Origin: PALSA-968 sp964387075
Lineage (GTDB): Bacteria > Bacteroidota > Bacteroidia > B-17B0 > Aurantibacillaceae
Assembly: GCA_964387075.1 (NCBI GenBank)
Contig: CAYLVB010000007.1
Span: 124,001 to 188,000, forward strand
Direction: 5' to 3'
DNA: 64,000 nucleotides
This document shows, one piece after another, positions 40,422 through 49,197 of the stretch. Position numbers and translations under genes: made by a program. The notes beneath the pieces are model-generated. The model had not been told where the DNA came from and did not search any database. It saw only the letters and a program-made list of their open reading frames with translations. How positions within the stretch are numbered: position 1 is the stretch's first letter; each line of letters opens with the position of its first letter.

Positions 40422-43289
40422 ATGAGGCGGGTCTCTGCACTATATTTTATACTGCAATTCTTTGCGCTGGACCTTTATTGCCAAAACTCACAAGACCTTT
40501 ACGGAGAAACGATGGCAACCGTTGCCAAAGTTGAGCAGACCAACAATATAGCGGGCAATTTCAATCCCGATTCGGCTTCCAAACTTCCTTTTGGCATTAT
40601 TAAAGAAATAGGAATTACGCGCTACGTGATCGCCATCGACAGCGCTATGTTTGCCAATGGAAAATCGAATTTCAATGCCTTTATGGCGCTTGAGTTCCCG
40701 GGTAGCCCGGATCGTATCGCATTTGCGGCAAAGAAAGTGGCGTTCAACCCTAAAGGAGTTATCCCGGGGAACAATACACGTTTGGTTTTAGTAAGCGAAC
40801 AGGTTATCCGCATGGGACCTCATATGAATTTGGTTTTGCCCGAAAACGGCGGCAGTTATGTAGAGTGGGATTGCAATGGTTTTAAAGGCGTAAAGCTGAC
40901 AGGCTATTTTGAGTTCAGCAACGGCTTGCTCATACCAGACACAACCTCCACGCAAAGTCATGTGGTGAAAGCAAGTTTTGACGTGTACACCAACGACATT
41001 CACAATTTCATGGCGCAGGTGAGCATCACTCCCTTTCGCATCAAGGGACTCGATGACGTTTCTTTTTCTGTTAGCGACGCGGTGGTTGATATGAGCGAAT
41101 TCGTGAATTACAGCGGCATGGTATTCCCACCGGGTTATGATGCCAACGCTTATGGCGGACAAACCTCGATGTGGACAGGTTTTTACATGCGCCAATTAAA
41201 AATAAAACTTCCCAAAGAGCTTGCAAAGAATGATAAAGCGTTAGAGATCGCGGCCACCAACTTTCTCATCGACAAAAGCGGTTTGAGCGGGAATTTCTCT
41301 GTGAGCAACATTGTGAATATGGGCGAAGGAAAAATGGGCAACTGGCCTTTGTCGGTAGACCTGATCGGCATGAGTTTCATCTCGAACAATCTGGTGGGAG
41401 GAACTTTGGGCGGGAAGATCATTCTGCCGACACATGAGACCGCCAGCCTTGCTTATATGGCAACTATTTTTCAGAACCAGCTAACGAAAAGAACAGATTA
41501 TGTGTTTACACTTTCGCCGGCAACGAATTATACAGCCAGTGTGCTTAGTGCCAAATTGGATATTTACCCAACCTCAAAACTAATTGTACAAAAAATTAAT
41601 GGCGCTTTTCTCCCGAGCGTTGAACTGAACGGAAAAATAACATTCGGGCACGACCATCTTAAAACAGCCGCGCTTGAAATGCAACATGTATGCATCAAGG
41701 ATTCTCCGCCCTATCTAACCAGCGGCATTTTTAGTTTTACGGATAGTTTAGGAAAGGATCCCTCGAAACTGGCGGGCTTCCGGATCTCGATCAGCAGCAT
41801 CACTTTATTCAACTCGCAGACCGCGCCGGTGATCGGTTTCGGGGTGGGCATAAACTTCACCCAAAAGAATGACCTTGCTTTTGGCGCGCAGGCCAGTTTT
41901 TCTGTAGCAACAAAAGTTGAACCCATTGTTGGGGGAAGCGGGAGCAATTCAACAAGCAACAATAAAAAATGGAAGTTCGATAAAATAGCTATCAACGACA
42001 TAGGCGTGAGCATGCACACCTGCGCATTTCAATTTGATGGCTTGTTGAAGTTCAGGCACGATAACCCGCAATATGGGAATGGGTTCGCGGCCAGTTTAAC
42101 TTTGGGTATAGATAAATTGATGCCGAACCCCGTTTCCGCAAGCGCCTGGTTTGGGAGCATACATGATTTTAACTACTATTATTTTGATATGGCTGTTCCT
42201 GTAACTGTCGTTTTGATCCCGCCCGGAACTTCGCCGCAAGGTCTTGCCATGTACCGCTTCATGGGCGGCCTTTGCTATCACATGCGGCCCAACGTGAACA
42301 ACCAGGCTTCACTGCTCTATGGATCGGCGTTCGGAAAGGCGCAGGATTATGTTCCCGACAGCACTCATAGCCTTGGGATAAAAGCGGGAGTTACACTCGG
42401 CACTTATCCGAAGAACGAGGTTTTCAACGGCGATGTGGCGGCGGAAATGCTCTTTACACAGAGCGGCGGTCTGAGCAATCTGAAGTTCAGTGGCAGCGCC
42501 TTCATGTTCACCAAAATAAATGACCGTGTGCCCACGCTTAAAACAACTCCGCCGGTAAGAGTTACCTTCTCGCTACTGTATGATCATCAGAACGAGATGA
42601 CCCACGCCTTGTTGAACGCCAAGTTCAATTTACCCAAGGTGAGCGGTATGGGACAAGCCGAGTTCCATATTGATCCCACAAAATGGTATGCGCATTTAGG
42701 AAAACCAAATAACCGTGTGTTGGTGAATTTTGCCAGCCTCAGCTCTGTGAACGCTTATTTTATGGCTGGAAATGTTTTAGAACCTATCCCTTCACCTCCC
42801 AACCAGGTGGCGCAAATATTCGGTCATGGCTTTCCGGATAGCCGCGATGTGCTGAAAGTTGGTACCGGACAAGGGCTTGTGTTAGGTGCTGAAATGGGCG
42901 CGGGCAGCAGTGGCGGCTTTGACCTGGGCGACTTCAGTGTGTACTATAACCTGGGCATGGTGGCCGGCCTCGATGTAATGGCGATCGATTATGGAAACAA
43001 CGCCCATTGCAACGGAAGTTCGGAAAGAGCGGGACTCAACGGCTGGTTCGCGCAGGGAAATGTGTACGCAGCGCTATGGGGAGAAGTGGGCGCCAGGGGT
43101 AAGTTTTTGCGTTCTGAGTTTGACATACAACTCTTGTCCGTATCGGCAGCCGCGCTGTTAGGTGGAAAATTCCCGAACCCGAGTTCTGTACAGGGAAACA
43201 TGACCGTGCATTATGATTTTCTTTCGGTCTTCCACGGGCAATTTGATTTCTCTTTCCAGGCCGGCACGGCCTGCTCTATTGCTAACTGA
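40422..43289 (+). CDS. Very large exported protein of unknown function
   Basis: 955 residues with a signal peptide (MRRVSALYFILQFFALDLYCQ). No catalytic motif or named domain is recognisable. It is dense in beta strands with many Gly, Ser, Phe and Asn. One region reads LKIKLPKEL, NFLIDKSGLSGNFSVSNI, SVDLIGMSFISNNLVGGTLGG and KIILPT; it looks like a repeated beta-solenoid or barrel-wall module, echoed later by FAASLTLGIDKLMPNP and AEMLFTQSGGLSNLKFSGSAF. The second half (FYLGMVAGLDVMAIDYG, ALWGEVGARGKF, FDFSFQAGTAC) has amphipathic strands like an outer-membrane barrel. There is no T9SS domain. It is in an operon with an FnIII protein (2-base gap). Similar giant proteins paired with FnIII proteins seem familiar from Bacteroidota, but I know no function. 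Confidence 0.65.
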   Translation: MRRVSALYFILQFFALDLYCQNSQDLYGETMATVAKVEQTNNIAGNFNPDSASKLPFGIIKEIGITRYVIAIDSAMFANGKSNFNAFMALEFPGSPDRIAFAAKKVAFNPKGVIPGNNTRLVLVSEQVIRMGPHMNLVLPENGGSYVEWDCNGFKGVKLTGYFEFSNGLLIPDTTSTQSHVVKASFDVYTNDIHNFMAQVSITPFRIKGLDDVSFSVSDAVVDMSEFVNYSGMVFPPGYDANAYGGQTSMWTGFYMRQLKIKLPKELAKNDKALEIAATNFLIDKSGLSGNFSVSNIVNMGEGKMGNWPLSVDLIGMSFISNNLVGGTLGGKIILPTHETASLAYMATIFQNQLTKRTDYVFTLSPATNYTASVLSAKLDIYPTSKLIVQKINGAFLPSVELNGKITFGHDHLKTAALEMQHVCIKDSPPYLTSGIFSFTDSLGKDPSKLAGFRISISSITLFNSQTAPVIGFGVGINFTQKNDLAFGAQASFSVATKVEPIVGGSGSNSTSNNKKWKFDKIAINDIGVSMHTCAFQFDGLLKFRHDNPQYGNGFAASLTLGIDKLMPNPVSASAWFGSIHDFNYYYFDMAVPVTVVLIPPGTSPQGLAMYRFMGGLCYHMRPNVNNQASLLYGSAFGKAQDYVPDSTHSLGIKAGVTLGTYPKNEVFNGDVAAEMLFTQSGGLSNLKFSGSAFMFTKINDRVPTLKTTPPVRVTFSLLYDHQNEMTHALLNAKFNLPKVSGMGQAEFHIDPTKWYAHLGKPNNRVLVNFASLSSVNAYFMAGNVLEPIPSPPNQVAQIFGHGFPDSRDVLKVGTGQGLVLGAEMGAGSSGGFDLGDFSVYYNLGMVAGLDVMAIDYGNNAHCNGSSERAGLNGWFAQGNVYAALWGEVGARGKFLRSEFDIQLLSVSAAALLGGKFPNPSSVQGNMTVHYDFLSVFHGQFDFSFQAGTACSIAN

Positions 43290-43291
43290 TC

Positions 43292-45289
43292 ATGAAAAAG
43301 AGTACTTTATTTTTCATACTGATCCTTCTTACAGCCTGCCTAAAAGCGCAGGTCACAGAGATCGCCGCGGCTGCACAGGTGAAAAAAGGAAAGGTGATCT
43401 TACGCTGGGCCGCAAACTCAACGACGTGGAAGGAGGCAAACCTGAAAGGATACAAGATCGAAAGGATAAGTCAATCGAAGCATGCAGAGAACAGTCCTGA
43501 CTCTATTAAATTCAAAAATTCAACTTTAGCTTTTTGTTCCCCCTGGTCGCAAGACGATGAAAGATGGACATCCCTGCTTGAGCGAAATAAGAGCGCGGCT
43601 TTCCTTCACGGCACGCTTTATTCTCGAAAAAAGAACGAATCCAATGAAGGAATGGCACACGGCCTCCTGATGAAATCCTGCGACCTTTATAAAGACCTGG
43701 CTCTTGCAGCCGGACTTTATTACATTGACAGTACAATACATGAAAATGAAACCTATGTATACCGCATCTCAACCGGAACGAGGAAGGTCATTGTGCAGGT
43801 AAACACCAAACAGGTGAGCGAAATAACAAAATTAGAACCGATCAGCGCACTTTTTAGTGACAGGAAGGCCGTTCTTCGATTTGTAAGCAAAGACAGGAAG
43901 GATCTTTCGGGTTATTGGATAGAGCGCTCGGAAGACAGCACAAACTTTAAAGCGGTAAATCGTTCTCCGTTCATTCACACGGTGAATCCTAAAGAAAAGG
44001 AAAGTAAAGAATCGTTGTTTGCAGACAGCTTACCGGAAAACAACAAAATGTATTACTATAGAATAGCAGGCATCTCACTTTTTGGAGAGACATCGGTTTA
44101 CTCGAATGTTGTAAGTGGAATGGGAAAGACCGCATTTAAAGAATACCCCTTGATTGACAGCACAGAAGTAATAAAGAACAGTTCCGTGTTGATCAAGTTC
44201 GGTATGCCCGGAGGATTCGATAGTAAGTTACTGAAAGGATTTGCAGTTTTGAGAAGCGAAAAGACGGAGGGTCCATTTTTATCACTTACAAGTACATTAA
44301 CACCAAATACAAATTCTTTTCGGGACAAAAAACCTTTGGAAACGAATTACTACAAGATCTGCGCCATCAGTATTTATAATGACTCTTCTTTCTCCCTCAC
44401 CACTTACGCTTCTCTTGTTGACGAAACGCCGCCTGCAACTCCTACAGGATTAATAGGAGCGATCGACAGCAGCGGCGCCGTAAAAATATCCTGGTCGCCC
44501 AACACCGAAAAAGATCTTTTGGGTTACAGGGTTTACAGAAGCAATAGTTTATACGAGCAGCCTTTTGAATTGACAAAGAAGCTCCTTACCACAACCACAT
44601 TCACGGATAACGTAAGCTTGAACACCCTTACACGCGAAGTTTATTACACCTTAAGAGCCGTAGATAAGAACCATAACAATTCGGATTACGCTATTTATTG
44701 CAAATTGATACGGCCGGATAAGATCGCCCCTATAGCTATTACTTTCAGCCTGGTGAGTCCGAATGATTCTGCGATCGTTTTGAGATGGAATAACAGCAAT
44801 AGTAATGATGTTAAGAAGTACAAGCTGTGGAGAAAAGAGAACAATGCTGCGTGGAAATTAATGAGAGAATGGGCTTTTTCGGAAAAGAGAAATTCAATCA
44901 GTGATACCGTTTTATTGGCAGGAAATACTTACCAGTACAAGATCGAAGTGGTTGATGAATCCGGGAACATTTCCTTTACCGAGTCGCACGCAGTATTGTA
45001 TAAACCCACTTTTGTGGCGGCGATCAAAACCTTTAAAGCCAAGGTAGATCTTGCTAAAAGAATTATAGAGCTCAATTGGTCTTATGATAATTCCAATGTT
45101 TATAATTACACCATTTATAAAGCCAAAGCCGGGGAAGCATTGAGGATCTACAAAACTGTAAATGGCTCCCTTAACAGTTTTACAGACAAAGAGCTTTACC
45201 CCGGAAATAAATACACTTACGCGATCAGAGCCTCTTTACAATCGGGCAGCGAAACGAAGTTGAGCGGGGTAATAACAGTGGAATTTTAG
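43292..45289 (+). CDS. Exported fibronectin type III repeat protein
   Basis: 665 residues. The N-terminus (MKKSTLFFILILLTACLKAQ) can be read either as a signal peptide cut after KAQ or as a lipoprotein with the lipobox LTAC. The rest is about six FnIII-like domains with the usual phrases: VILRWAANS...LKGYKIERIS (about 35), LSGYWIERSEDSTNF (about 205), AVKISWSPNTEKDLLGYRVYRS (about 395), AIVLRWNNSNSNDVKKYKLWRK (about 490) and IIELNWSYDNSNVYNYTIYKA (about 590). No catalytic or T9SS domain is seen. It starts 2 bases after the 955-aa gene, so the pair is translationally linked. A linker or receptor arm binding the 955-aa protein at the outer membrane is an inference. Confidence 0.8.
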   Translation: MKKSTLFFILILLTACLKAQVTEIAAAAQVKKGKVILRWAANSTTWKEANLKGYKIERISQSKHAENSPDSIKFKNSTLAFCSPWSQDDERWTSLLERNKSAAFLHGTLYSRKKNESNEGMAHGLLMKSCDLYKDLALAAGLYYIDSTIHENETYVYRISTGTRKVIVQVNTKQVSEITKLEPISALFSDRKAVLRFVSKDRKDLSGYWIERSEDSTNFKAVNRSPFIHTVNPKEKESKESLFADSLPENNKMYYYRIAGISLFGETSVYSNVVSGMGKTAFKEYPLIDSTEVIKNSSVLIKFGMPGGFDSKLLKGFAVLRSEKTEGPFLSLTSTLTPNTNSFRDKKPLETNYYKICAISIYNDSSFSLTTYASLVDETPPATPTGLIGAIDSSGAVKISWSPNTEKDLLGYRVYRSNSLYEQPFELTKKLLTTTTFTDNVSLNTLTREVYYTLRAVDKNHNNSDYAIYCKLIRPDKIAPIAITFSLVSPNDSAIVLRWNNSNSNDVKKYKLWRKENNAAWKLMREWAFSEKRNSISDTVLLAGNTYQYKIEVVDESGNISFTESHAVLYKPTFVAAIKTFKAKVDLAKRIIELNWSYDNSNVYNYTIYKAKAGEALRIYKTVNGSLNSFTDKELYPGNKYTYAIRASLQSGSETKLSGVITVEF

Positions 45290-45302
45290 AAAAAATTATC
45301 GG

Positions 45303-45310
45303 TATCTTTG
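45303..45310 (+). promoter_or_regulatory. TAnnTTTG -7 box directly before the PDZ-M28 peptidase ATG
   Basis: TATCTTTG ends 3 bases before the ATG at 45314, so the transcript should begin at or inside the start codon. No TTG is seen at -33. Confidence 0.5.
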
Positions 45311-45313
45311 TGG

Positions 45314-46540
45314 ATGCTTAAAAAAATACTTATTCCCACGTTTACCCTCTTGTATGCGACAGGCTTCGCCCAGCTCATCAACCAGAACAACCTAAAAAAA
45401 GACATAGACTTTTTGGCCAGTGATCTGTTAAAAGGCCGGGGCACGGGCAGCGCCGAAGAAACCGTGGCTGCCAATTACATTGCCGCCACCTTTAAAAAAC
45501 TGAAGCTTACACCCAAAGGAAATAACGGTTACTTATACGATTTTACCTTTAAAACCCCGGCTCATCCGCACGATACCGTTGGTACCGGCGAGGAGCGTAA
45601 GAGCAAGGATGTAGTGGCCTTTTTAAACAATAAGGCGCCTTATACCATAGTTATTGGCGCGCACTACGATCACCTTGGCATGGGGCACGATCATAACAGT
45701 TTAGATGCCAACCCCGAAAATAAAATTCATAACGGCGCCGATGATAACGCCAGCGGAACCGCCGGCGTGTTGGAGTTGGCGCGCTATTTTGCCACTAACG
45801 GGAAGAAGGAGAAATACAATTTCCTTTTCATCTGTTTCTCCGGCGAAGAGCTTGGCCTGATAGGTTCAAAAAAATGGTGTGAGAAGCCCACCCTACCCTT
45901 AGACAGCATCAATTACATGATAAACATGGATATGATAGGCCGCCTGAACGACAGCACGCAAAAGATCATTATCTACGGCGTAGGCACCTCCCCTACCTGG
46001 GTACCGCTGGTAGATAAAATAAACACTGTACTTTCTATCAAAAAAGACAGCAGCGGCATTGGCCCCAGCGATCAAACCTCTTTTTATTTAAAGAACATCC
46101 CGGTACTGCATTTCTTTACCGGTCAGCATAAGGATTACCACAAACCCGGCGACGATGCCAATAAGATCAATTACAAAGGAGAGAGCAAGGTATTGGAATA
46201 CATCATTAAACTGGTTGCAGAAACCGATGAAATGCCCAAGCTCACTTTCTTAAAGACCAAAGCACCTGATAACAAGAACACGGGCTTTAAGGTTACCATG
46301 GGCGTGATGCCCGATTACGCCTTTGAAGGAAAAGGCATGCGCATTGACGGTGTTACCGATGGCAAACCCGCAGCCAAAGCAGGCATCAAACAAGGCGACA
46401 TCGTATTAAAGCTCGGCGACGACGAAGTAAGCGACGTGATGAGCTACATGAAAGCGCTGAACAAATTCAATAAAGGTGATACTGCCCAGGTGAAAGTGAT
46501 GAGAGGGAAAGAGGAATTGGAACTGAATATAACCTTTTGA
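45314..46540 (+). CDS. Exported M28-family peptidase with C-terminal PDZ domain
   Basis: 408 residues from the ATG at 45314 (MLKKILIPTFTLLYATGFAQ, a signal peptide). The catalytic domain has GAHYDHLGMGHDHN (about 115), NGADDNASGT (about 143), FSGEELGLIGSKKW (about 176), NMDMIGRLND (about 206) and the last His in GQHKDYHKPGDDA (about 275). From about 320, KVTMGVMPDYAFEGKGMRI and DGKPAAKAGIKQGDIVLKLG form a PDZ domain, which usually binds protein C-termini and positions substrates. Probably a periplasmic aminopeptidase. Right of it lies copy 2 of the structured repeat element. Confidence 0.9.
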   Translation: MLKKILIPTFTLLYATGFAQLINQNNLKKDIDFLASDLLKGRGTGSAEETVAANYIAATFKKLKLTPKGNNGYLYDFTFKTPAHPHDTVGTGEERKSKDVVAFLNNKAPYTIVIGAHYDHLGMGHDHNSLDANPENKIHNGADDNASGTAGVLELARYFATNGKKEKYNFLFICFSGEELGLIGSKKWCEKPTLPLDSINYMINMDMIGRLNDSTQKIIIYGVGTSPTWVPLVDKINTVLSIKKDSSGIGPSDQTSFYLKNIPVLHFFTGQHKDYHKPGDDANKINYKGESKVLEYIIKLVAETDEMPKLTFLKTKAPDNKNTGFKVTMGVMPDYAFEGKGMRIDGVTDGKPAAKAGIKQGDIVLKLGDDEVSDVMSYMKALNKFNKGDTAQVKVMRGKEELELNITF

Positions 46541-46550
46541 TCCTGTATTC

Positions 46551-46636
46551 GCGTTAGGATGCAAAAGGCCAGAAGGGGTTCTTTTTGAGGCGCACTGTAT
46601 GTGCGCCTCAAAAAAACGGCACCCTTTTGCAGCCCG
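46551..46636. repeat. Structured intergenic repeat element, copy 2
   Basis: Shares both arms with copy 1 at 3036-3204. TGCAAAAGG (46560-46568) pairs with CCTTTTGCA (46623-46631), with G and C in place of the A and T of copy 1. The centre is a different, shorter hairpin: GAGGCGCAC (46587-46595), loop TGTAT, GTGCGCCTC (46601-46609), extended by T and A runs. It starts 10 bases after the stop of the PDZ-M28 gene. Confidence 0.75.
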
Positions 46637-46705
46637 CCGCGAGTGCGTAAGTTCTTCTTTGAAATAAAATGCTGCCGCACCTCGCGGAACGCCCAAAAAC
46701 AAGAT

Positions 46706-47377
46706 CTACTTACTGACAGGAAAATAAATAGGATGCGCGGCGTTGAACTTACGCACGTACATCATCATCATTTCGCGGCGTTTCTTTTTCTTTAACTGCA
46801 TGAACTCTTCATACAACTTAAGATCGCGGCTAACCAATAATTCTACATTGGATAAAGTGTAATCCATGATCTCGCCGCTGTAAAAATCAAAGATGAACTG
46901 GCGCATCTCTCTTTGCTTTACGGGCATATTCATTCCGTAACCACCACCAATGCCGTACATGCCACCATACATGCCCCCGTTATTGTAATTATAGACCTCG
47001 ATGGTCCCTAAAAAATGACTGATATTGCCAAACACCGGCACACGGTAAAATTTCCCTTCGTAATTGAGGTAGAGTGTATTGTTCTGGCTGTAACCCCAGA
47101 TCTTTTCACTCTCCAGTTTATGCACTACGCCGTTATGCATCACCGCCACCTCTTTATTGGCAGCCAGGGTCTTCCCGATAAAATCTAATTGCGTTTTGTC
47201 TTCTTTCGATTCAATGGCATCCTTGGGCACCGGGTGATTCTTTCTAAAATCGGTATATGACATGTAAACGCCTTCGTTCAATACAAAATCTGTACTGTAG
47301 GCAACAGAATCACTTTGCGCCAAGGCTTGCGCCGAAAACAAAAGAGAAAAAAAAAGTATGCTTAATAAATTGTTCAC
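46706..47377 (-). CDS. Exported protein of unknown function with a GGMYGG segment
   Basis: 223 residues with a signal peptide (MNNLLSILFFSLLFSAQALA). The middle resembles a small beta domain (YMSYTDFRKNHPVPKD; LYLNYEGKFYRVPVFGNISHFLG). It is followed by a Gly/Tyr/Met loop (GGMYGGMYGIGGGYGMN, about 135-151) and a helical basic tail (MQLKKKKRREMMMMYVRKFN). I recognise the general type from Bacteroidota but no named function. The first 4 bases overlap the stop of the DUF4159 gene, so the two are co-transcribed. Confidence 0.65.
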   Translation of the reverse strand: MNNLLSILFFSLLFSAQALAQSDSVAYSTDFVLNEGVYMSYTDFRKNHPVPKDAIESKEDKTQLDFIGKTLAANKEVAVMHNGVVHKLESEKIWGYSQNNTLYLNYEGKFYRVPVFGNISHFLGTIEVYNYNNGGMYGGMYGIGGGYGMNMPVKQREMRQFIFDFYSGEIMDYTLSNVELLVSRDLKLYEEFMQLKKKKRREMMMMYVRKFNAAHPIYFPVSK

Positions 47378-48045
47378 CTGGTCAATACAGAATTGAGGAA
47401 TGCATAGGAAATAAGATTGGCGCCCATTTTAAGTGCTTTTTGGCGGGTCTCTTCGCTGTCTTTATGCACCTCGTAACTTTCCCAGCCATCGCCCAGGTCG
47501 CACTCAAAATCATAAAAACAAACCAGGCGGCCTTTGTAAATGAGTCCGTACCCTTTAGGCGATTGATTCTCGTGCTCGTGTACTTTGGGAAGCCCTTTGG
47601 CAAAATCAAATTTCTGATGATACACGGGATGATCGAAAGGCAGCTCAACGAGCTCCAGTTCGGGAAACACTTTTTTAAGTTGCGGACGTAAGAATTTATC
47701 CAATCCATAATTATCAGACACGTGCAAAAAGCCGCCTGCCAGCAAATAGTTACGCAAATTCTGTGCCTCGGCATCGCTGAAGATAATATTACCGTGCCCG
47801 GTGATGTGCAGGAAGGGGTAATTGAAGATGTCGTTGCTGCCCACCTCAACAATAGCCTGCTCGGGGTTGATGGTGGTCTTGAGGTTCTCGTTGCAGAATT
47901 TGATCAGGTTGGGAAGAGAGGTTTCCAGGTTAGCGTACCAATCGCCTCCCCCGTTGTATTTCAGTAAAGCGATCTGGCAGGAGTAATTCTGAGAAAAAAC
48001 CGAACAAGCAAAAAACAGGAGGAATATTGTGGTGATCTTCTTCAT
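47374..48045 (-). CDS. DUF4159 domain protein (exported)
   Basis: 223 residues with a signal peptide (MKKITTIFLLFFACSVFS). Residues 20-220 fit the DUF4159 family: LLKYNGGGDWYANLETSLPNL, PFLHITGHGNIIFSDAEAQNLRNYL, GGFLHVSDNYG and PVYHQKFDFAKGLPKVHEH. The fold resembles a class I glutamine amidotransferase-like (ThuA/GATase) domain without a recognisable nucleophile. DUF4159 proteins often sit near MoxR/BatA-type or secretion genes; that context is absent here. It overlaps the following 223-aa gene by 4 bases. The upstream gap contains a TCGTACC heptamer repeat (48058-48085). Confidence 0.8.
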   Translation of the reverse strand: MKKITTIFLLFFACSVFSQNYSCQIALLKYNGGGDWYANLETSLPNLIKFCNENLKTTINPEQAIVEVGSNDIFNYPFLHITGHGNIIFSDAEAQNLRNYLLAGGFLHVSDNYGLDKFLRPQLKKVFPELELVELPFDHPVYHQKFDFAKGLPKVHEHENQSPKGYGLIYKGRLVCFYDFECDLGDGWESYEVHKDSEETRQKALKMGANLISYAFLNSVLTR

Positions 48046-48057
48046 TCTTTTTCCATC

Positions 48058-48085
48058 TCGTACCTCAAATTTCGTACCTCGTACC
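48058..48085. repeat. Heptanucleotide repeat between the DUF4159 and paaC genes
   Basis: Phase-locked 7-base units TCGTACC, TCAAATT, TCGTACC, TCGTACC in the gap 48046-48084, touching the paaC stop. Confidence 0.6.
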
Positions 48086-48843
48086 TACCATTTGGCAGAG
48101 GGATGCATGCGGGGTAAATGCTGCATTTCCGCCAAAATATATCCTAAATGCTCGGTGTGTATGCCTTTGCGGCTGCCGGTCTGCATGAAACTCGCTTCCG
48201 GTAATTTTAAATTGGCCTTTTCAAAAAGCGCTGAAACATTTTTCTGCCACTGCTGTTTTAAAGCCGTGAGGTCGACGGCGATGCCTGCCTTTAAAAGCGT
48301 TTCATCCACCTCGTTCATTTCAAACAATTCGTCGCTGAAGCGCCACAGCTCGTTAAGGGCCTTTTGCGAACGCGCATGGCTCTCTTCTGTTCCATTACCG
48401 AAACGATCGATCCAGGAAGAAGAATGGCGGAGGTGATAGGTAATTTCTTTTATTGATTTTGCAGCGATAGCAGCGAGTGTTTCGTCCTTGCTTTTGGTTA
48501 AAGCTGTATAGAACAACATATCGAAATGGTCGATCATGGCCTGGCGCACCATGGTGTTGGCGTAATCGCCATTGGGTTGCTCTGTTAAAAGTGTATTGAA
48601 GAACTCTCTCTCGTTACGGAAAAAAGCAAGATCGTCAGCGGTACGGCCGTTTCCTTCCACCTTAGCGGCATATTCTAAAAGTGAATTGGCCTGCCCCATG
48701 ATATCCAGGGCAATATTGGTAAGCGCCAGATCCTCCTCTAAAAAAGGTCCTTTCGAGGTCCATTCCGCCAAACGTTGCGACAGGATGAGACTGGTATCGG
48801 CTAAACGGAGCGTGTAATTAAATAATGCCTCTTGTGTTGTCAT
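48085..48843 (-). CDS. paaC: Phenylacetyl-CoA epoxidase structural subunit PaaC
   Basis: 252 residues, helical ferritin-like fold that lost the di-iron site. It starts MTTQEALFNYTLRLADTSLILSQR, has ALDIMGQANSLLEYAA, and ends with the family tail HTEHLGYILAEMQHLPRMHPSAKW. In the PaaABCE complex it pairs with the catalytic PaaA and helps form the ring-1,2-epoxide of phenylacetyl-CoA. Third gene of the paaABC run. paaD and paaE do not follow; the next genes are a DUF4159 pair. Confidence 0.92.
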   Translation of the reverse strand: MTTQEALFNYTLRLADTSLILSQRLAEWTSKGPFLEEDLALTNIALDIMGQANSLLEYAAKVEGNGRTADDLAFFRNEREFFNTLLTEQPNGDYANTMVRQAMIDHFDMLFYTALTKSKDETLAAIAAKSIKEITYHLRHSSSWIDRFGNGTEESHARSQKALNELWRFSDELFEMNEVDETLLKAGIAVDLTALKQQWQKNVSALFEKANLKLPEASFMQTGSRKGIHTEHLGYILAEMQHLPRMHPSAKW

Positions 48844-48871
48844 TGACTTTTAACTTCTGACTTTTAACTTA
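48842..48871. repeat. Heptanucleotide repeat between paaB and paaC
   Basis: TGACTTT, TAACTTC, TGACTTT, TAACTTA fill the gap between the paaC ATG and the paaB stop (48869-48871). It matches the repeat inside the glycosyltransferase gene at 34761-34790. Confidence 0.7.
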
Positions 48872-49159
48872 AATATATTTTACTCCCTCAGGAATTAGAT
48901 AGAACGTAGGATGACGATACACTTTTTCATTGGCCGGATCGAAGAAAGGACCGATATCCTCAGGGCTGCTGGATACAATAGCCGAAGAAGGAACTACCCA
49001 CAGCGCCATTCCTTCGCTGCGGCGCGTGTAGAGATCGCGTGCGTTCTGCAGCGCCATTTCCTTATCGTACGCGTGTAAACTGCCGCAGTGCACAAAAGGC
49101 TGACCTGCTTTTTTCTGAACAAATACTTCCCACAAAGGGCCTTGAGAATCTTTTGACAT
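48869..49159 (-). CDS. paaB: Phenylacetyl-CoA epoxidase subunit PaaB
   Basis: 96 residues, the usual PaaB length. It starts MSKDSQGPLWEVFVQKKAGQ and continues PFVHCGSLHAYDKEMALQNA, RDLYTRRSEGMALWVVPSSA. PaaB bridges PaaA-PaaC heterodimers in the epoxidase complex. It lies between paaA and paaC, with the 38-bp gap to paaA filled by an AT-rich stretch with weak 7-base periodicity and the gap to paaC by a clear heptamer repeat. Confidence 0.93.
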   Translation of the reverse strand: MSKDSQGPLWEVFVQKKAGQPFVHCGSLHAYDKEMALQNARDLYTRRSEGMALWVVPSSAIVSSSPEDIGPFFDPANEKVYRHPTFYLIPEGVKYI

Positions 49160-49197
49160 CTTGAATTGGCGATTTTTTGATTTACAATTTTTCTATT

